This document shows positions 33,795 to 43,427 of a stretch of 64,000 bases of DNA, piece by piece. The translations under genes and the position numbers were made by a program. The notes under the pieces are model-generated. The model saw only the letters and a program-made list of their open reading frames with translations. It had not been told where the DNA came from and did no database searches. Source of the DNA: Microbulbifer agarilyticus (GTDB lineage: Bacteria; Pseudomonadota; Gammaproteobacteria; Pseudomonadales; Cellvibrionaceae); the NCBI RefSeq assembly GCF_001999945.1, contig NZ_CP019650.1:2046001-2110000 (forward strand), in the 5' to 3' direction. Every line of letters starts with the position of its first letter. The first letter of the stretch is position 1.

Positions 33795-33947
33795 TAGCTA
33801 CTCCTGTCCGGTACAGCCCGGGAAAGTGCAAATCGAAATTCGATACACTTATCAGAATAGCTAGTAGATTAGCGCGCCGAGGAAAATTACTGCGTTAGTT
33901 CAACGAAAAATCGCCATTTAGCGCGCGCCAAATAGCGAAATTGAATA

Positions 33948-34955
33948 TCAAGCTGTGAGTTGCGCACGCAAGAACGCAGGGATGGCCTCTTCAAGCCAGT
34001 AACGTGGCTGCCACAAACTTCCACTGATAAAGCCCACGTGCCCTCCCCGTTTGCTAATCCCGAGAGTGACAGAGCCGCTCACGTCGGCAGAAGTCGGAAT
34101 CGCTTTTGGCGATACAAAGGGGTCATCCTCCGCGTGTACGAGATAGGTCGGGCGCGCGATATTAATTAAATGAGGCCGACTGGAGGCTCGGTCATAGTAG
34201 TCGTCGACATCCCTGAATCCGTGCAGGGGCGCGGTAAAGTGATCGTCAAAATAGCGAAAATTGCTGAATGCGCGCGGTGCATCGAGCTGCGGCATTGCTT
34301 GCGCGATCGCCGGGTCTTGCGCCTTGCGCTTAAGGCTTTTCTTCAGGCTGTCGAGCAAGTGCTTTTGGTAAACCCGGGAGAAACCGGTATTCACGCGCCT
34401 GCTCGATAGGTGCAGGTCCAGAGGTGCTGACACGGATACCGCGGCTGTAAGCGGGCTCTTCTCGCCATCTTCGCCCAACCATTTCAGCAACACATTCCCA
34501 CCCAGTGAATAGCCTACAGCCATCAGGGGTGTGTTTGGGTAGTGTTCTGCCAGCTTACTAGCCAGCCAGCGTGGATCTTCGCTATCCCCACTGTGATAGG
34601 CGCGCGGTAATAGGTTCGGGATACCACCGCACCCACGGAAGTGCATCACGGCTACCTGAAAACCAGCAGAAAGCAGTGCGGGCATCAGCCCCTGAATGTA
34701 CGATGATTCCACCGAGCCTTCCAGACCATGGAGTACCAGAACGATCGGTTGTGTGGGGTCATCTGTTAAGCGCGCAGGTGTATGCAGACCGATGCGGTCG
34801 CCGTCCGGCGTAGGGAACCATTGGCGCTGGGTCCGAATCCAGGGCTTGGGGCGGTGAAAGACCGGGAAGATTGTTTGTAGATGGCAGTTTGCCAGCCCGG
34901 TTGCAGGCTTAAATGGCTGTGCTGTTGGGTGGTCTGTGTTGGAGGCGGTATTCAA
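33948..34955 (-). CDS. Alpha/beta hydrolase of the YheT family
   Basis: 335 aa cytoplasmic hydrolase. The family's N-terminal motif (GLANCHLQTIFP) is followed by LVLHGLEGSVESSY and the nucleophile elbow GYSLGGN near residue 148. The acid appears in VHAEDDPFVSP and His in GGHVGF. These are the Ser-Asp-His triad elements of the COG0429 group (putative esterases). The natural substrate is unknown. Confidence 0.88.
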   Translation of the reverse strand: MNTASNTDHPTAQPFKPATGLANCHLQTIFPVFHRPKPWIRTQRQWFPTPDGDRIGLHTPARLTDDPTQPIVLVLHGLEGSVESSYIQGLMPALLSAGFQVAVMHFRGCGGIPNLLPRAYHSGDSEDPRWLASKLAEHYPNTPLMAVGYSLGGNVLLKWLGEDGEKSPLTAAVSVSAPLDLHLSSRRVNTGFSRVYQKHLLDSLKKSLKRKAQDPAIAQAMPQLDAPRAFSNFRYFDDHFTAPLHGFRDVDDYYDRASSRPHLINIARPTYLVHAEDDPFVSPKAIPTSADVSGSVTLGISKRGGHVGFISGSLWQPRYWLEEAIPAFLRAQLTA

Positions 34956-35044
34956 AATGCGTGCAGCCCTGATGCGTTTTTGCGTAAGGGCTGCAAGCCT
35001 ATCGGCTGGCGCGAATAGAATCCAGCCTGAGCAACCGGCTAGGG

Positions 35045-35560
35045 TTAACTAGCTTCCGGCGCAGTGACTTTTTCATAAAAGCGATATTCGCCGTTTGGCA
35101 ATATTGCGTAGACGACGTAGGGCTCAAAGTCCTTCCCGCGATACATTCCGGGGCTGCCTTTGGGCATTCCTGGTACGGCAAGACCAATGCTGCCTTTTGG
35201 CGGGTTGGCGAGAAATTGACGAATCAGCCGTGCGGGGACATGACCTTCAAATACGTATTGATTGTTCCAGACTCCCGTATGACAACCCTGCATTGTTGCG
35301 GGTACGCCCCACCGCTGCTTCACGCTTGCCGTATCCAGGCCATTTTCACTGGCTACAGAAAACGCATTGTTTTCCAGATGGACAATCCAGTCATTACAGC
35401 ACAGGCAGAACGGCGACTTATAGACAGTAATACTGTTGGCATCGTCCTGTGGGGCCTGACCTTCTGGTGTACTAGCCGTATTGCTGCAACCAGCGAGTAG
35501 CAGCGTGATGAGTGCAAATGGAAGGAGCTTGTGGGGAATCACTTTATTCAATCTCGGCAT
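35045..35560 (-). CDS. DUF411 metal-binding lipoprotein
   Basis: 171 aa with a lipoprotein signal (LLPFALITLLLAGC). DUF411 features follow: YKSPFCLCCNDWIVHLE (C-x2-C-C like metal site) and MQGCHTGVWNNQYVFEGHVPARLIRQFLA. DUF411 proteins are often found with copper-handling genes. The start lies inside the end of egtD (17-base overlap), so it is probably expressed with the ergothioneine genes. Confidence 0.86.
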   Translation of the reverse strand: MPRLNKVIPHKLLPFALITLLLAGCSNTASTPEGQAPQDDANSITVYKSPFCLCCNDWIVHLENNAFSVASENGLDTASVKQRWGVPATMQGCHTGVWNNQYVFEGHVPARLIRQFLANPPKGSIGLAVPGMPKGSPGMYRGKDFEPYVVYAILPNGEYRFYEKVTAPEAS

Positions 35561-36497
35561 AGAAAATGGCGTAATGTTGTTTGTTATCGGTCCAGTGCTG
35601 CCGCGGTGTAAAACCGGCGCTGTTTAGCAGGGCCTCTAACCCAGAGAGGGTATATTTATGGCTGTTTTCCGTGTGGATCGTTTCACCCTCATCGAATCGG
35701 AATGTGTGGCCGCAAATGTCCACACTTTGCTCTTCAAGGCTGACTAAATGCATTTCTACCCGTTGGCGTCGGCTGTGATAAAAGGCGCGGTGCGCGAAGC
35801 TATCAACGTTGAAAGATCCATCCAATTCACGATTGATGCGGTGAAGGAGATTTTTGTTAAATGCTTCGGTTACGTGCTCGCTATCGTGGTAGGCGCGCTC
35901 AAGCACAATGGAGTCTTTTACCAGGTCCGCGCCCAGTAACAGCCCGTCCCCCGGGCGCAGACGCGCGGCAAACAGATCGAGTAGTTCCGAGGCAGAGTCT
36001 GGTGTGAAGTTGCCAATCGTTGAGCCCGGGAAGAACACTACTTTGCGCTCAGAGGTATCTGGTAAATGCTGCCAGATAAATGCACTGGTGAAGTCACCGA
36101 CGGCCGGCACAACGTCCAAGCCCGGCAGCTTATGCTGAATTCGCTCTCGCGCCGCCAGTAAAATTTCAGGCGAAATATCCATCGGCATATAGCTGCTGGG
36201 CGCATCCATTTGCTGCAGGAGCGGCTCTGCTTTCTCGCAGTTACCCGCCCCCGGCTCAATCAGCACTACATTCTCCCCAAGTCTTACCGCGATATCTTCG
36301 AGTTGCTCTGCAAAGATCTGAGCTTCGGTGCGTGTTAAATAGTAGTCATCAAGATCGCAGATCTGTTCAAAGATGCGGGACCCCGCCTTATCGTAAAGAT
36401 ACTTACAGGGTAGCGTTTTCTGCGTTGCAGATAGACCACTCAGCACATCTTGCTCGAATGCTTCTACTGCAGCGATTTGCTGTGCTGCCATGTTCAT
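35544..36497 (-). CDS. egtD: L-histidine N-alpha-methyltransferase EgtD
   Basis: 317 aa, typical size. It makes hercynine by three SAM-dependent methylations of histidine, the first step of ergothioneine synthesis. The SAM site appears as VLIEPGAGNCEKAEPLL near residue 76, the family motif PCKYLYDKAGSRIFEQICDLDDYYLTRTEA lies at the N-terminus, and VFFPGSTIGNF near residue 150. The start overlaps the egtB stop (ATGA). Confidence 0.95.
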   Translation of the reverse strand: MNMAAQQIAAVEAFEQDVLSGLSATQKTLPCKYLYDKAGSRIFEQICDLDDYYLTRTEAQIFAEQLEDIAVRLGENVVLIEPGAGNCEKAEPLLQQMDAPSSYMPMDISPEILLAARERIQHKLPGLDVVPAVGDFTSAFIWQHLPDTSERKVVFFPGSTIGNFTPDSASELLDLFAARLRPGDGLLLGADLVKDSIVLERAYHDSEHVTEAFNKNLLHRINRELDGSFNVDSFAHRAFYHSRRQRVEMHLVSLEEQSVDICGHTFRFDEGETIHTENSHKYTLSGLEALLNSAGFTPRQHWTDNKQHYAIFYAEIE

Positions 36498-37906
36498 AGG
36501 TCATCTCCAGCTAAACGGATACCGGTAAACTGCCAGGCTTGGTGAGGGTAAAAGAAGTTTCGGTAGCTGATGCGAATATGGCTGCGCGGTGTTACGCAGG
36601 AACCCCCACGCAATACCATCTGATTGCACATAAATTTACCGTTGTACTCCCCTACCGCGTCTGCACTGGCTCTAAATCCTGGATAAGGCTGATATGCGCT
36701 ACTGGTCCATTGCCAGACGTTGCCGAGCAGTTGGGGACCATCGACTGTAGAACTGCCTGGTGCGTTTAGTTCATCATGTTCGGCTTGTGGATGAAGATGA
36801 CCGGAATCCAACATGTTGCCACGCCCTGCCGCACCGCTTTTTTGACAGTGTAACCATGCGGCAATTTCCCACTCGAACTCGGTAGGCAGGCGGAAACCGG
36901 CCCATGTGGCGAAGGCATCGGCCTCATAGAAGTTCACGTGGCAGACAGGTGCGTCCGGGTTGATGGGCTGTAAACCAGACAGCGTGAATTCATACCAAGC
37001 TCCTTCGACCTTACGCCAATACAGTGGAGCTCTCATGCCGCTCTGGTTCACATACGCCCAACCGTCAGACAGCCAAAGGCGAGACTGCTCGTAGCCGCCC
37101 TCATTTATAAACGTCAGATACTCAGCGTTGGTGACGAGACGTGAAGCGATACGAAATGCGGGCTGATAGCGTTGATGGGCCGGCCCTTCGTTATCGAATG
37201 AAAAGGCTTTGCCATCGCTGCCAAGGGTGTAGGTATCCTCCGGCACCCTCAACCAGGTGAGCTCTGCAAGATCGTCACGATCTTGTTGAGGCATTTGCTT
37301 AAGTTGCTCGCCATCCCCCTGCGTATAAGGTGGGGCCATGGGATTAATGGATAAGCCGTGCTTGATATCGGTAAGAAGCAGTTCCTGATGTTGCTGCTCA
37401 TGATTGAGGCCAAGAACGAGTAGATTCGCGAGGTCGCCGTCGACCTGCTCCTCGGTCAGCCAGCGTTCTATTTCTGTGTCGATGTGTTGGCGGTAGGAAA
37501 TGACTTGCTCGAGCGATGGCCTGGAAAGAAGTCCTCGTTGCGGGCGAGCGAAAGGCGTTCCGAGAGCGTTGTAGTAGGAGTTGAACAGGTGGTGAAAATC
37601 AGGGTGGAAGCAGTCGTAGTCCGGGCAATGTGGCTGCAGAATGAACGTTTCAAAAAACCAGCTGGTGTGTGCCAAATGCCATTTGCCAGGGCTTGCATCT
37701 GGCATCGATTGAATCTGGAGGTCCTCTGCAGATAGTGGCTCCACGATACGTTCGGTCTGTTGCCGGACACTCTGATATTTGATCAGTAGCGCACTGCGCT
37801 CGTCCAAACTCAGAGTGCGGGTCTCATCTGAGCACCAGTAGAGTATCGATTGCTTACCGGCTGTGTATTCGTTTACTGCTGGGTCCAACTCTGAAATCAG
37901 GTTCAT
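36494..37906 (-). CDS. egtB: Ergothioneine biosynthesis sulfoxide synthase EgtB
   Basis: About 470 aa. An N-terminal DinB-like iron-binding domain (GKWHLAHTSWFFETF and GLNHEQQHQELLLTDIKH supply the His ligands) is fused to a C-terminal formylglycine-generating-enzyme-like domain (FRLPTEFEWEIAAWL, GNVWQWTSSAYQPYPGF, VLRGGSC). It joins a thiol to hercynine using oxygen. Which thiol (cysteine or gamma-glutamylcysteine) cannot be read here. No egtC/egtE is adjacent. The ATG at 37906 is chosen over one seven codons upstream; neither has a good ribosome site. Confidence 0.93.
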   Translation of the reverse strand: MNLISELDPAVNEYTAGKQSILYWCSDETRTLSLDERSALLIKYQSVRQQTERIVEPLSAEDLQIQSMPDASPGKWHLAHTSWFFETFILQPHCPDYDCFHPDFHHLFNSYYNALGTPFARPQRGLLSRPSLEQVISYRQHIDTEIERWLTEEQVDGDLANLLVLGLNHEQQHQELLLTDIKHGLSINPMAPPYTQGDGEQLKQMPQQDRDDLAELTWLRVPEDTYTLGSDGKAFSFDNEGPAHQRYQPAFRIASRLVTNAEYLTFINEGGYEQSRLWLSDGWAYVNQSGMRAPLYWRKVEGAWYEFTLSGLQPINPDAPVCHVNFYEADAFATWAGFRLPTEFEWEIAAWLHCQKSGAAGRGNMLDSGHLHPQAEHDELNAPGSSTVDGPQLLGNVWQWTSSAYQPYPGFRASADAVGEYNGKFMCNQMVLRGGSCVTPRSHIRISYRNFFYPHQAWQFTGIRLAGDDL

Positions 37907-38013
37907 TCCTTGTCCCGAGAACGGCATCGAGTGCTTTGATCATACAAGCATTTATGTCGATTCCCATGGCAGAGGCCTGTTTCATGAAGAGTCACGCGCC
38001 ACTAATTGCGGCA

Positions 38014-38044
38014 CAAAAAAAAGGGCCGGCATTGCCGACCCTCT
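38014..38044 (-). terminator. Terminator of the TonB receptor gene
   Basis: On the minus strand GGGTCGGCAATGCCGGCCC forms a compact stem followed by eight T. It lies about 45 bases after the receptor stop and separates it from egtB. Confidence 0.88.
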
Positions 38045-38086
38045 CCTTAGGCGCTAGGCGCCCTGTGACACAACTTACTGATGTGC

Positions 38087-40660
38087 TTAGAAGCGCACAG
38101 TGAAGTCGGCACCGTACATACGAGGCATGTAGCGCCAGCCCGGGCTTGCGCCGATGGCTGCACCGGTGCCGCCGTAGCCGCCAGCGATCTCTTCGTCAGT
38201 GACGTTCTGTACCCACAGGGCAGCAGAGTACTGATCAGAGGCGCTGTTCCAGCCAGCACGCAGGTTCATCAGCTGGTAGTCCGGAATCACACGAGCCGGA
38301 TCGCTGATGGAACCAACACGTTCGTCGGTCCAGTTGTAGTCACCACGGATGGACACGTCGCCACCGGCAGCCAGTTCCCAAGTGTATTCAGCCATGATGT
38401 TGAACTTGTTCTCAGGAGTGCCTACACGAGGCTGGCCAACACGCGAGTTTTCCTCTTCGGTTTCACCGATGGATTCGATGATCTGGTAGCGAGTGTACTC
38501 GGTATCCAGGTAAGAGTAGTTACCGGCGATGAACAGGTTGTCGGTTGCAGCCCACTGAACTTCGAACTCAGCGCCCTGGCCTTCCGCATCTGCGTTACGC
38601 AGGTAGTAGTTCGGGATCGGCGCACCAACGAGGTCCAGCTGCTGCAAGTTCTTGTAGTCGTAGGCGAATACAGAAGCGTTGAAGCGTACGGAGTTGTCGA
38701 ACAGGCTGCTCTTCAGGCCGATTTCCAGGTTGGTTACGCCTTCCTGGTCGAAGGACGGGTCGATGCCCGGCGCCGCGCTGAAGCTGTTGAAACCGCCCGC
38801 CTTGAAGCCGTCGGCCAAGGAGACGAAGGTCATTACATCGTCGTTCCAGCGGTAATCCAGAACGATACGGCCAGACAAGTCGCTCCAGGAATCGCTCAGT
38901 TCCTGATTCAGGTTCTGGATACCGTTGTTGTTAAACGCAATGCCAAACGGAATTGCTGCAACCTGGCCCGGCGGCAGAGTGATGGACATACCCAGCGGCT
39001 GGCCGTCAGGACCCATCAGAGCTACGTCGCCGCCAACGAATGCGATCGGCAGAGTGTTCTGGTAGTTACTAACGATGGAGAAATCTTTCTCATCAGCGGT
39101 GTAACGCGCACCGACGGTCAGATCCATCTTATCGGTCAGGCTCCAGGTCGCGTCACCGTAGATCGCGGCAGAGCGATAGTCGCCTTCGTTAAATACGGAT
39201 TCGTTCCACGGAGTATCCGCCATTACCCATGGGTTAATACCAGCCATCAGCTGACCGATCATCTGATCGCGGTTCAGCATGCTCGCGGTAATGGTAGGAG
39301 GAACACCCAGCGCGCCCAGCAGTGCGTCAGCCTGGCCAGACTGCACCATCAGGTCATAGATGAAAGTTGATACCGCAGCACCTTCCAGACCACCAGCAAT
39401 CATCTGCTGACGAGTCAGGTAGGCAGCATCTTCAAGCTGAGTGGTGGTCGCGTCCGAACCGGCGTAAGCGGCTTTCACACCCTCGTATACCGCGAAGGAT
39501 TCCAGGGAACCGGCGGTGAAGTAAGCGTCGGTGGTGTGCTCCAGCTCTTCGCGAGAGTAAGAAGCGCCCAGAGTCCACTTCAGGGTGTCGGAAGCGCCGT
39601 TCAGACGGAATTCCTGAGAGAACTGAGTCTGATCGTCAAAGTTCGCGGAACCGAACATGTAGTCAGGGTTGGCGGTACCGTCCTCATCCTGCTGCAGGTG
39701 GGCTTCGAAGCCACGGTATGCAGTGATAGAGGTGAAGGTGAAGTTTTCGAAATCGTGCACGATGGACAGCGAAGTGCCCCAGGAATCACGATCTTCGATG
39801 GTCGCGGTATCCAGCGCGTAATCACCGAATACGTCGGTGCCACCGTCAGCCGCCTGCAGAGACGGTACGATGGAGCTACGCAGAGCGCTGCCCTGATCCA
39901 TGATGCCGTATTCGGCGCGCCACAGAACTTCGGTGTCCGGAGTCGGTTCCCACAGCAGGGATGCGCGGTAAGTCTGGGTGTCGATGTTACCCACTTCGAA
40001 ATCGTTCGCCAGGTTGTCAGCGAAGGAATCACGACGGTTGGTGGACGCGGTAAAGCGGCCATACAGGTTGTCGCTCAGCTGCTTGTTCAGCAGCAGGTCG
40101 CTGGAAACACGGCCGTAGTTACCTGCTGTCATGTTCAGTTCAGCAGTATCTTCGGCCTGAGGCTTGGTAGAAATAATGTGGATGGCACCACCGGTAGCGT
40201 TACGGCCGAACAGAGTGCCCTGCGGGCCCTTCAGTACTTCGACACGCTCGATGTCTGCCAGCGGGATTTCAGCACCAGCGCCACGGCCGGTGTAAACACC
40301 GTCTACGTAAACCGCTACTGCAGGGTCGGAACCTACGGTGAAGTCACCGGTTTCGATACCACGTACGCTGTAGGTCGGCTGCAGCGGGGTATCGTTGTTC
40401 ATCTCTACGCCCGGGGTGAATTTACCCAGGTCGGTCAGATTCTTGACACCCATGGCTTTCATGCTGTCACCGGTGAATGCGGAGATAGCAATAGGCACGT
40501 CTTGCAGGTTCTCTGCACGTTTCTGGGCGGTTACAACTACTTCTTCGATTTCGGCGGCGTAGGCAGCGCTACTCAGAGCCGTGGTAACGGCAATCGCAGC
40601 TGAAAGCGTCGAAAGAGTAAAGGAACGGTTTTTTCCGGACTGGTCGGCGTCGTACATCAT
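38087..40660 (-). CDS. TonB-dependent outer-membrane receptor
   Basis: 857 aa. A signal peptide precedes the TonB box EEVVVTAQKRAENLQDVPI. The plug (VKNLTDLGKFTPGVEMN, PLADIERVEVLKGPQGTLFGRN) and a large barrel ending in GADFTVRF follow. The AQKR-type TonB box is typical of the large substrate-unknown receptor group in marine gammaproteobacteria. It is divergent from a penicillin-acylase family gene, so the ligand may be an amide-containing small molecule. A second start three bases downstream is possible. Confidence 0.94.
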   Translation of the reverse strand: MMYDADQSGKNRSFTLSTLSAAIAVTTALSSAAYAAEIEEVVVTAQKRAENLQDVPIAISAFTGDSMKAMGVKNLTDLGKFTPGVEMNNDTPLQPTYSVRGIETGDFTVGSDPAVAVYVDGVYTGRGAGAEIPLADIERVEVLKGPQGTLFGRNATGGAIHIISTKPQAEDTAELNMTAGNYGRVSSDLLLNKQLSDNLYGRFTASTNRRDSFADNLANDFEVGNIDTQTYRASLLWEPTPDTEVLWRAEYGIMDQGSALRSSIVPSLQAADGGTDVFGDYALDTATIEDRDSWGTSLSIVHDFENFTFTSITAYRGFEAHLQQDEDGTANPDYMFGSANFDDQTQFSQEFRLNGASDTLKWTLGASYSREELEHTTDAYFTAGSLESFAVYEGVKAAYAGSDATTTQLEDAAYLTRQQMIAGGLEGAAVSTFIYDLMVQSGQADALLGALGVPPTITASMLNRDQMIGQLMAGINPWVMADTPWNESVFNEGDYRSAAIYGDATWSLTDKMDLTVGARYTADEKDFSIVSNYQNTLPIAFVGGDVALMGPDGQPLGMSITLPPGQVAAIPFGIAFNNNGIQNLNQELSDSWSDLSGRIVLDYRWNDDVMTFVSLADGFKAGGFNSFSAAPGIDPSFDQEGVTNLEIGLKSSLFDNSVRFNASVFAYDYKNLQQLDLVGAPIPNYYLRNADAEGQGAEFEVQWAATDNLFIAGNYSYLDTEYTRYQIIESIGETEEENSRVGQPRVGTPENKFNIMAEYTWELAAGGDVSIRGDYNWTDERVGSISDPARVIPDYQLMNLRAGWNSASDQYSAALWVQNVTDEEIAGGYGGTGAAIGASPGWRYMPRMYGADFTVRF

Positions 40661-40956
40661 CGCGTCCTCGCGTTTTAGTTATTGGTAAAGCGTGATGGAA
40701 AATGGTTGTTATTGATAGTTATGTTGGGCCATCTTACGTGGACCTCGGTCCCAATAAAAGCTTGTGATGACCTTTTTCTTGTGACCGGTCAGTTTTTCGG
40801 CACAAAAATGTGAACTAGTGCGCCAATCTGGCGCATAACTCTTTAAAATAACCTTTCTTGTGACCGGACTTACAACGCTGGTACTGTAAATTCACTCTAC
40901 AGACCTCATGAGAGCTAGCCCTCTGTGACTGGTACGGTTTTACCATATATGTCCGC
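40661..40956. promoter_or_regulatory. Divergent regulatory region with repeated TGTGA motifs and a palindrome
   Basis: About 300 bases between the receptor and acylase start codons. Four TGTGA motifs occur in the same orientation (40763, 40780, 40809, 40859). Two of them are part of a near-identical block CTTGTGACCGG preceded by ACCTTT (40770-40788 and 40851-40867). Between them lies a perfect inverted repeat TGCGCCA-atc-TGGCGCA (40819-40835). Such arrays suggest one or more regulator sites that control both genes. No specific regulator can be named. Confidence 0.55.
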
Positions 40957-43359
40957 ATGTCCCAAAATAACAATTTTAAAAATTCCCCGAGAGATCCTGA
41001 GATGATTCAGTCAACCCCCTGGCCCAAACGCCTGGTCCGCGGCGTAATCACCCTCGTTGCACTAATCCTTCTAATTGTCCTTGCAACCTGGCTCTGGTTG
41101 CGCCAAAGCTTGCCGATATTAGAAGGGACCCTACAGACCGGTGCTCTCTCGGCCCCGGTGACTATTGAGCGAGATGCTCAGGGCATCCCGTTTATCCAGG
41201 CGGAATCTCGCACAGACTCCGCATTTGCGCTTGGATTCCTGCACGCGCAAGAACGCTTTTTTCAAATGGACCTACTGCGCCGCAACTCTGCCGGCGAACT
41301 GTCCGAGCTGGTTGGTGATGCGGCGTTAGACCACGATAAAGAAATTCGCCTTCATCAGTTCCGCGCACGCGCCGAGCGTAATGTTGCGGCAATGCCGGTG
41401 GAACAAAAGGAAATACTCGCTCAATACACCGCGGGTGTGAATGCTGGATTGACCCAATTGAGTGCTGCGCCCTGGGAGTATGCGCTGCTGCAGAAAAAAC
41501 CGCGTGAATGGTCGCCAGCAGATAGCTTGCTGGCAATTTTTAGTATGTACATGACGCTACAGAGCCATACCGGGAAATTTGAATTACGTAATAACGCGCT
41601 TGCCGAATTGTTACCGGCTGACTTATATCGCTTTTTTGTGCCCGAGGGTGGCCTCTGGGATGCCCCTCTGATTGGCGATGCGCGCCCTCCCATCGCACTT
41701 CCGGAGACTCATATAGCGGCACTTGTTGATGATGGTGAGCCTCTGGCGTACTCGGCCATGGAAAGTGAAGACATGATCTTCGGCAGCAACAACTGGGTCG
41801 TCGGTGGTGCGCTGACCGAGCACGGTGCGGCCATCGTTGCTGATGATATGCATCTGGCAATCACGGTACCAAATATCTGGTATCGCGCCGGTTGGAATAT
41901 TCCAGGAACCGAGTTTGAAATGCGCGGTGCCACGCTGCCCGGCGGCCCGATTTTGGTGGCCGGAAGTAATGGCAAAGTAGCCTGGGGCTTTACCAACACC
42001 ACCGCCGACTGGGGCGACCTAATTCCACTGGAATTGTCCAAAGATAAAGGTCAGTACCGGACACCCGAAGGCTGGAAAGACTTCATTGTTGAGAATGAGG
42101 TGATCGCCGTTAAAGGCAAGCACGATGAAGTACTCAAGGTACGGAAAACCATTTGGGGGCCGGTAATTGGTGAAGACCATAATGGCAACCTTCTCGCCTA
42201 TCGCTGGGTGGCGCACGACGTGCGCGGAGCCAATATGAATTTATTGAAAATGGAGTCGATTGGCACCACTCGCGGGGCTGTGGATATTGCGCCGGAGCTT
42301 GGTATTCCGCATCAGAATTTTGTCCTCGGTGATAGCGAAGGCAACATTGGTTGGACCGTCGCCGGTCCTATTCCCCGCCGCGTCGGCCTGGATGGTAGCC
42401 GTTCTGTGAGCTGGGCAGATGGCGCCGCCTACTGGGACGGTTATCTGTCATTAGAAGAGCATCCCAACGTATACAACCCCCCTTCCCATCGTATTTGGAC
42501 CGCGAACGCGCGCACCATGGATGGCGAATTTCTCCGTGTGATGGGAGACGGCGGTTATGCACTGGGTGCGCGCCAGCAGCAAATCCGCGACGATCTTTTC
42601 GCCCAAGACAAATTTAATGAACAGGATCTGTTGCATATTCAGCTGGATGATCGCGCAATCTTCCTGACTCGCTGGCAGGAGCAGCTAGTGTCGCTATTGG
42701 CATCTGAAGCCGACTATGGGGAAGTACTTGAATATGTCGAAAACTGGGGTGCCCGGGCAAGTGCCGACTCGGTGGGTTATCGCATTGTACGCAACTTTCG
42801 TCTGCGCTTTATCGACCTGACAACGGCACCGGTGCTGACGTATATGCGGCGCTTCGATGATGGTTTCGAGTTCAATCGTGTAAACCGGCAGATGGAATAT
42901 CCAGCGTGGGAAATGCTTTCTGTTGAGCCGGCGCATCTGCTGAACCCCGAGTACGAAAGCTGGCGCTCCCTGAAGCTCGCCGCACTGGATTCGGTACTGG
43001 ACGAAATGGCCGAAGGCGGGTTGCCACTCTCGGAGCAAACTTGGGGCGTACAAAACACCGCAAAAATTCGCCACCCATTGGCGCGCGCCGTGCCCGCCGT
43101 AAACTGGTTTACCGCTATGCCGGAAGATCCGCTGCCCGGAGACTCGCATATGCCCCGCTTCCAGTCTGCGACTAATGGTGCGTCAGAGCGACTCGTGGTT
43201 GCGCCTGGTCGCGAAGAACACGGTATTTTCCATATGGCCACGGGTCAGAGTGCGCACCCACTGTCACCCTTTTTCGGCAATGGCCATCGGGATTGGGTGG
43301 AAGGAAAGCCATCGAGCTTTACGGAAAAAGCCGCTGCCTACACCCTGACATTGAAGTAA
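40957..43359 (+). CDS. Penicillin acylase family (Ntn-hydrolase) enzyme
   Basis: 800 aa with an N-terminal membrane/signal segment (ITLVALILLIVLATWLWL). The autocatalytic cleavage site is MIFGSNNWVVGG near residues 270-281: the Ser after Gly becomes the N-terminal nucleophile of the beta subunit. The N-terminal alpha-subunit features (ITIERDAQGIPFIQA-like, SAFALGFLHAQERFFQMDL) match the family. Members hydrolyse penicillins, acyl-homoserine lactones or other amides; the substrate here is unknown. Ends before a hairpin terminator. Confidence 0.92.
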   Translation: MSQNNNFKNSPRDPEMIQSTPWPKRLVRGVITLVALILLIVLATWLWLRQSLPILEGTLQTGALSAPVTIERDAQGIPFIQAESRTDSAFALGFLHAQERFFQMDLLRRNSAGELSELVGDAALDHDKEIRLHQFRARAERNVAAMPVEQKEILAQYTAGVNAGLTQLSAAPWEYALLQKKPREWSPADSLLAIFSMYMTLQSHTGKFELRNNALAELLPADLYRFFVPEGGLWDAPLIGDARPPIALPETHIAALVDDGEPLAYSAMESEDMIFGSNNWVVGGALTEHGAAIVADDMHLAITVPNIWYRAGWNIPGTEFEMRGATLPGGPILVAGSNGKVAWGFTNTTADWGDLIPLELSKDKGQYRTPEGWKDFIVENEVIAVKGKHDEVLKVRKTIWGPVIGEDHNGNLLAYRWVAHDVRGANMNLLKMESIGTTRGAVDIAPELGIPHQNFVLGDSEGNIGWTVAGPIPRRVGLDGSRSVSWADGAAYWDGYLSLEEHPNVYNPPSHRIWTANARTMDGEFLRVMGDGGYALGARQQQIRDDLFAQDKFNEQDLLHIQLDDRAIFLTRWQEQLVSLLASEADYGEVLEYVENWGARASADSVGYRIVRNFRLRFIDLTTAPVLTYMRRFDDGFEFNRVNRQMEYPAWEMLSVEPAHLLNPEYESWRSLKLAALDSVLDEMAEGGLPLSEQTWGVQNTAKIRHPLARAVPAVNWFTAMPEDPLPGDSHMPRFQSATNGASERLVVAPGREEHGIFHMATGQSAHPLSPFFGNGHRDWVEGKPSSFTEKAAAYTLTLK

Positions 43360-43368
43360 CGGTATCGA

Positions 43369-43407
43369 CAAAAACCCCGGAGGTGTTATGCACCCCGGGG
43401 TTTTTTA
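43369..43407 (+). terminator. Bidirectional terminator between the acylase and the small membrane-protein gene
   Basis: AAAACCCCGG...CCGGGGTTTT arms around a short loop, with A-run before and T-run after. Serves the plus-strand acylase and possibly the minus-strand gene at 43428. Confidence 0.87.
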
Positions 43408-43427
43408 TTGCCCGCTATTCGGCTTCA

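Noticed and set aside
38081..40603. Long plus-strand frames (429 and 355 aa) opposite the TonB receptor
   Set aside because: They mirror a clear 857-aa receptor with signal peptide, plug and barrel. Long antisense frames are common opposite GC-rich genes.
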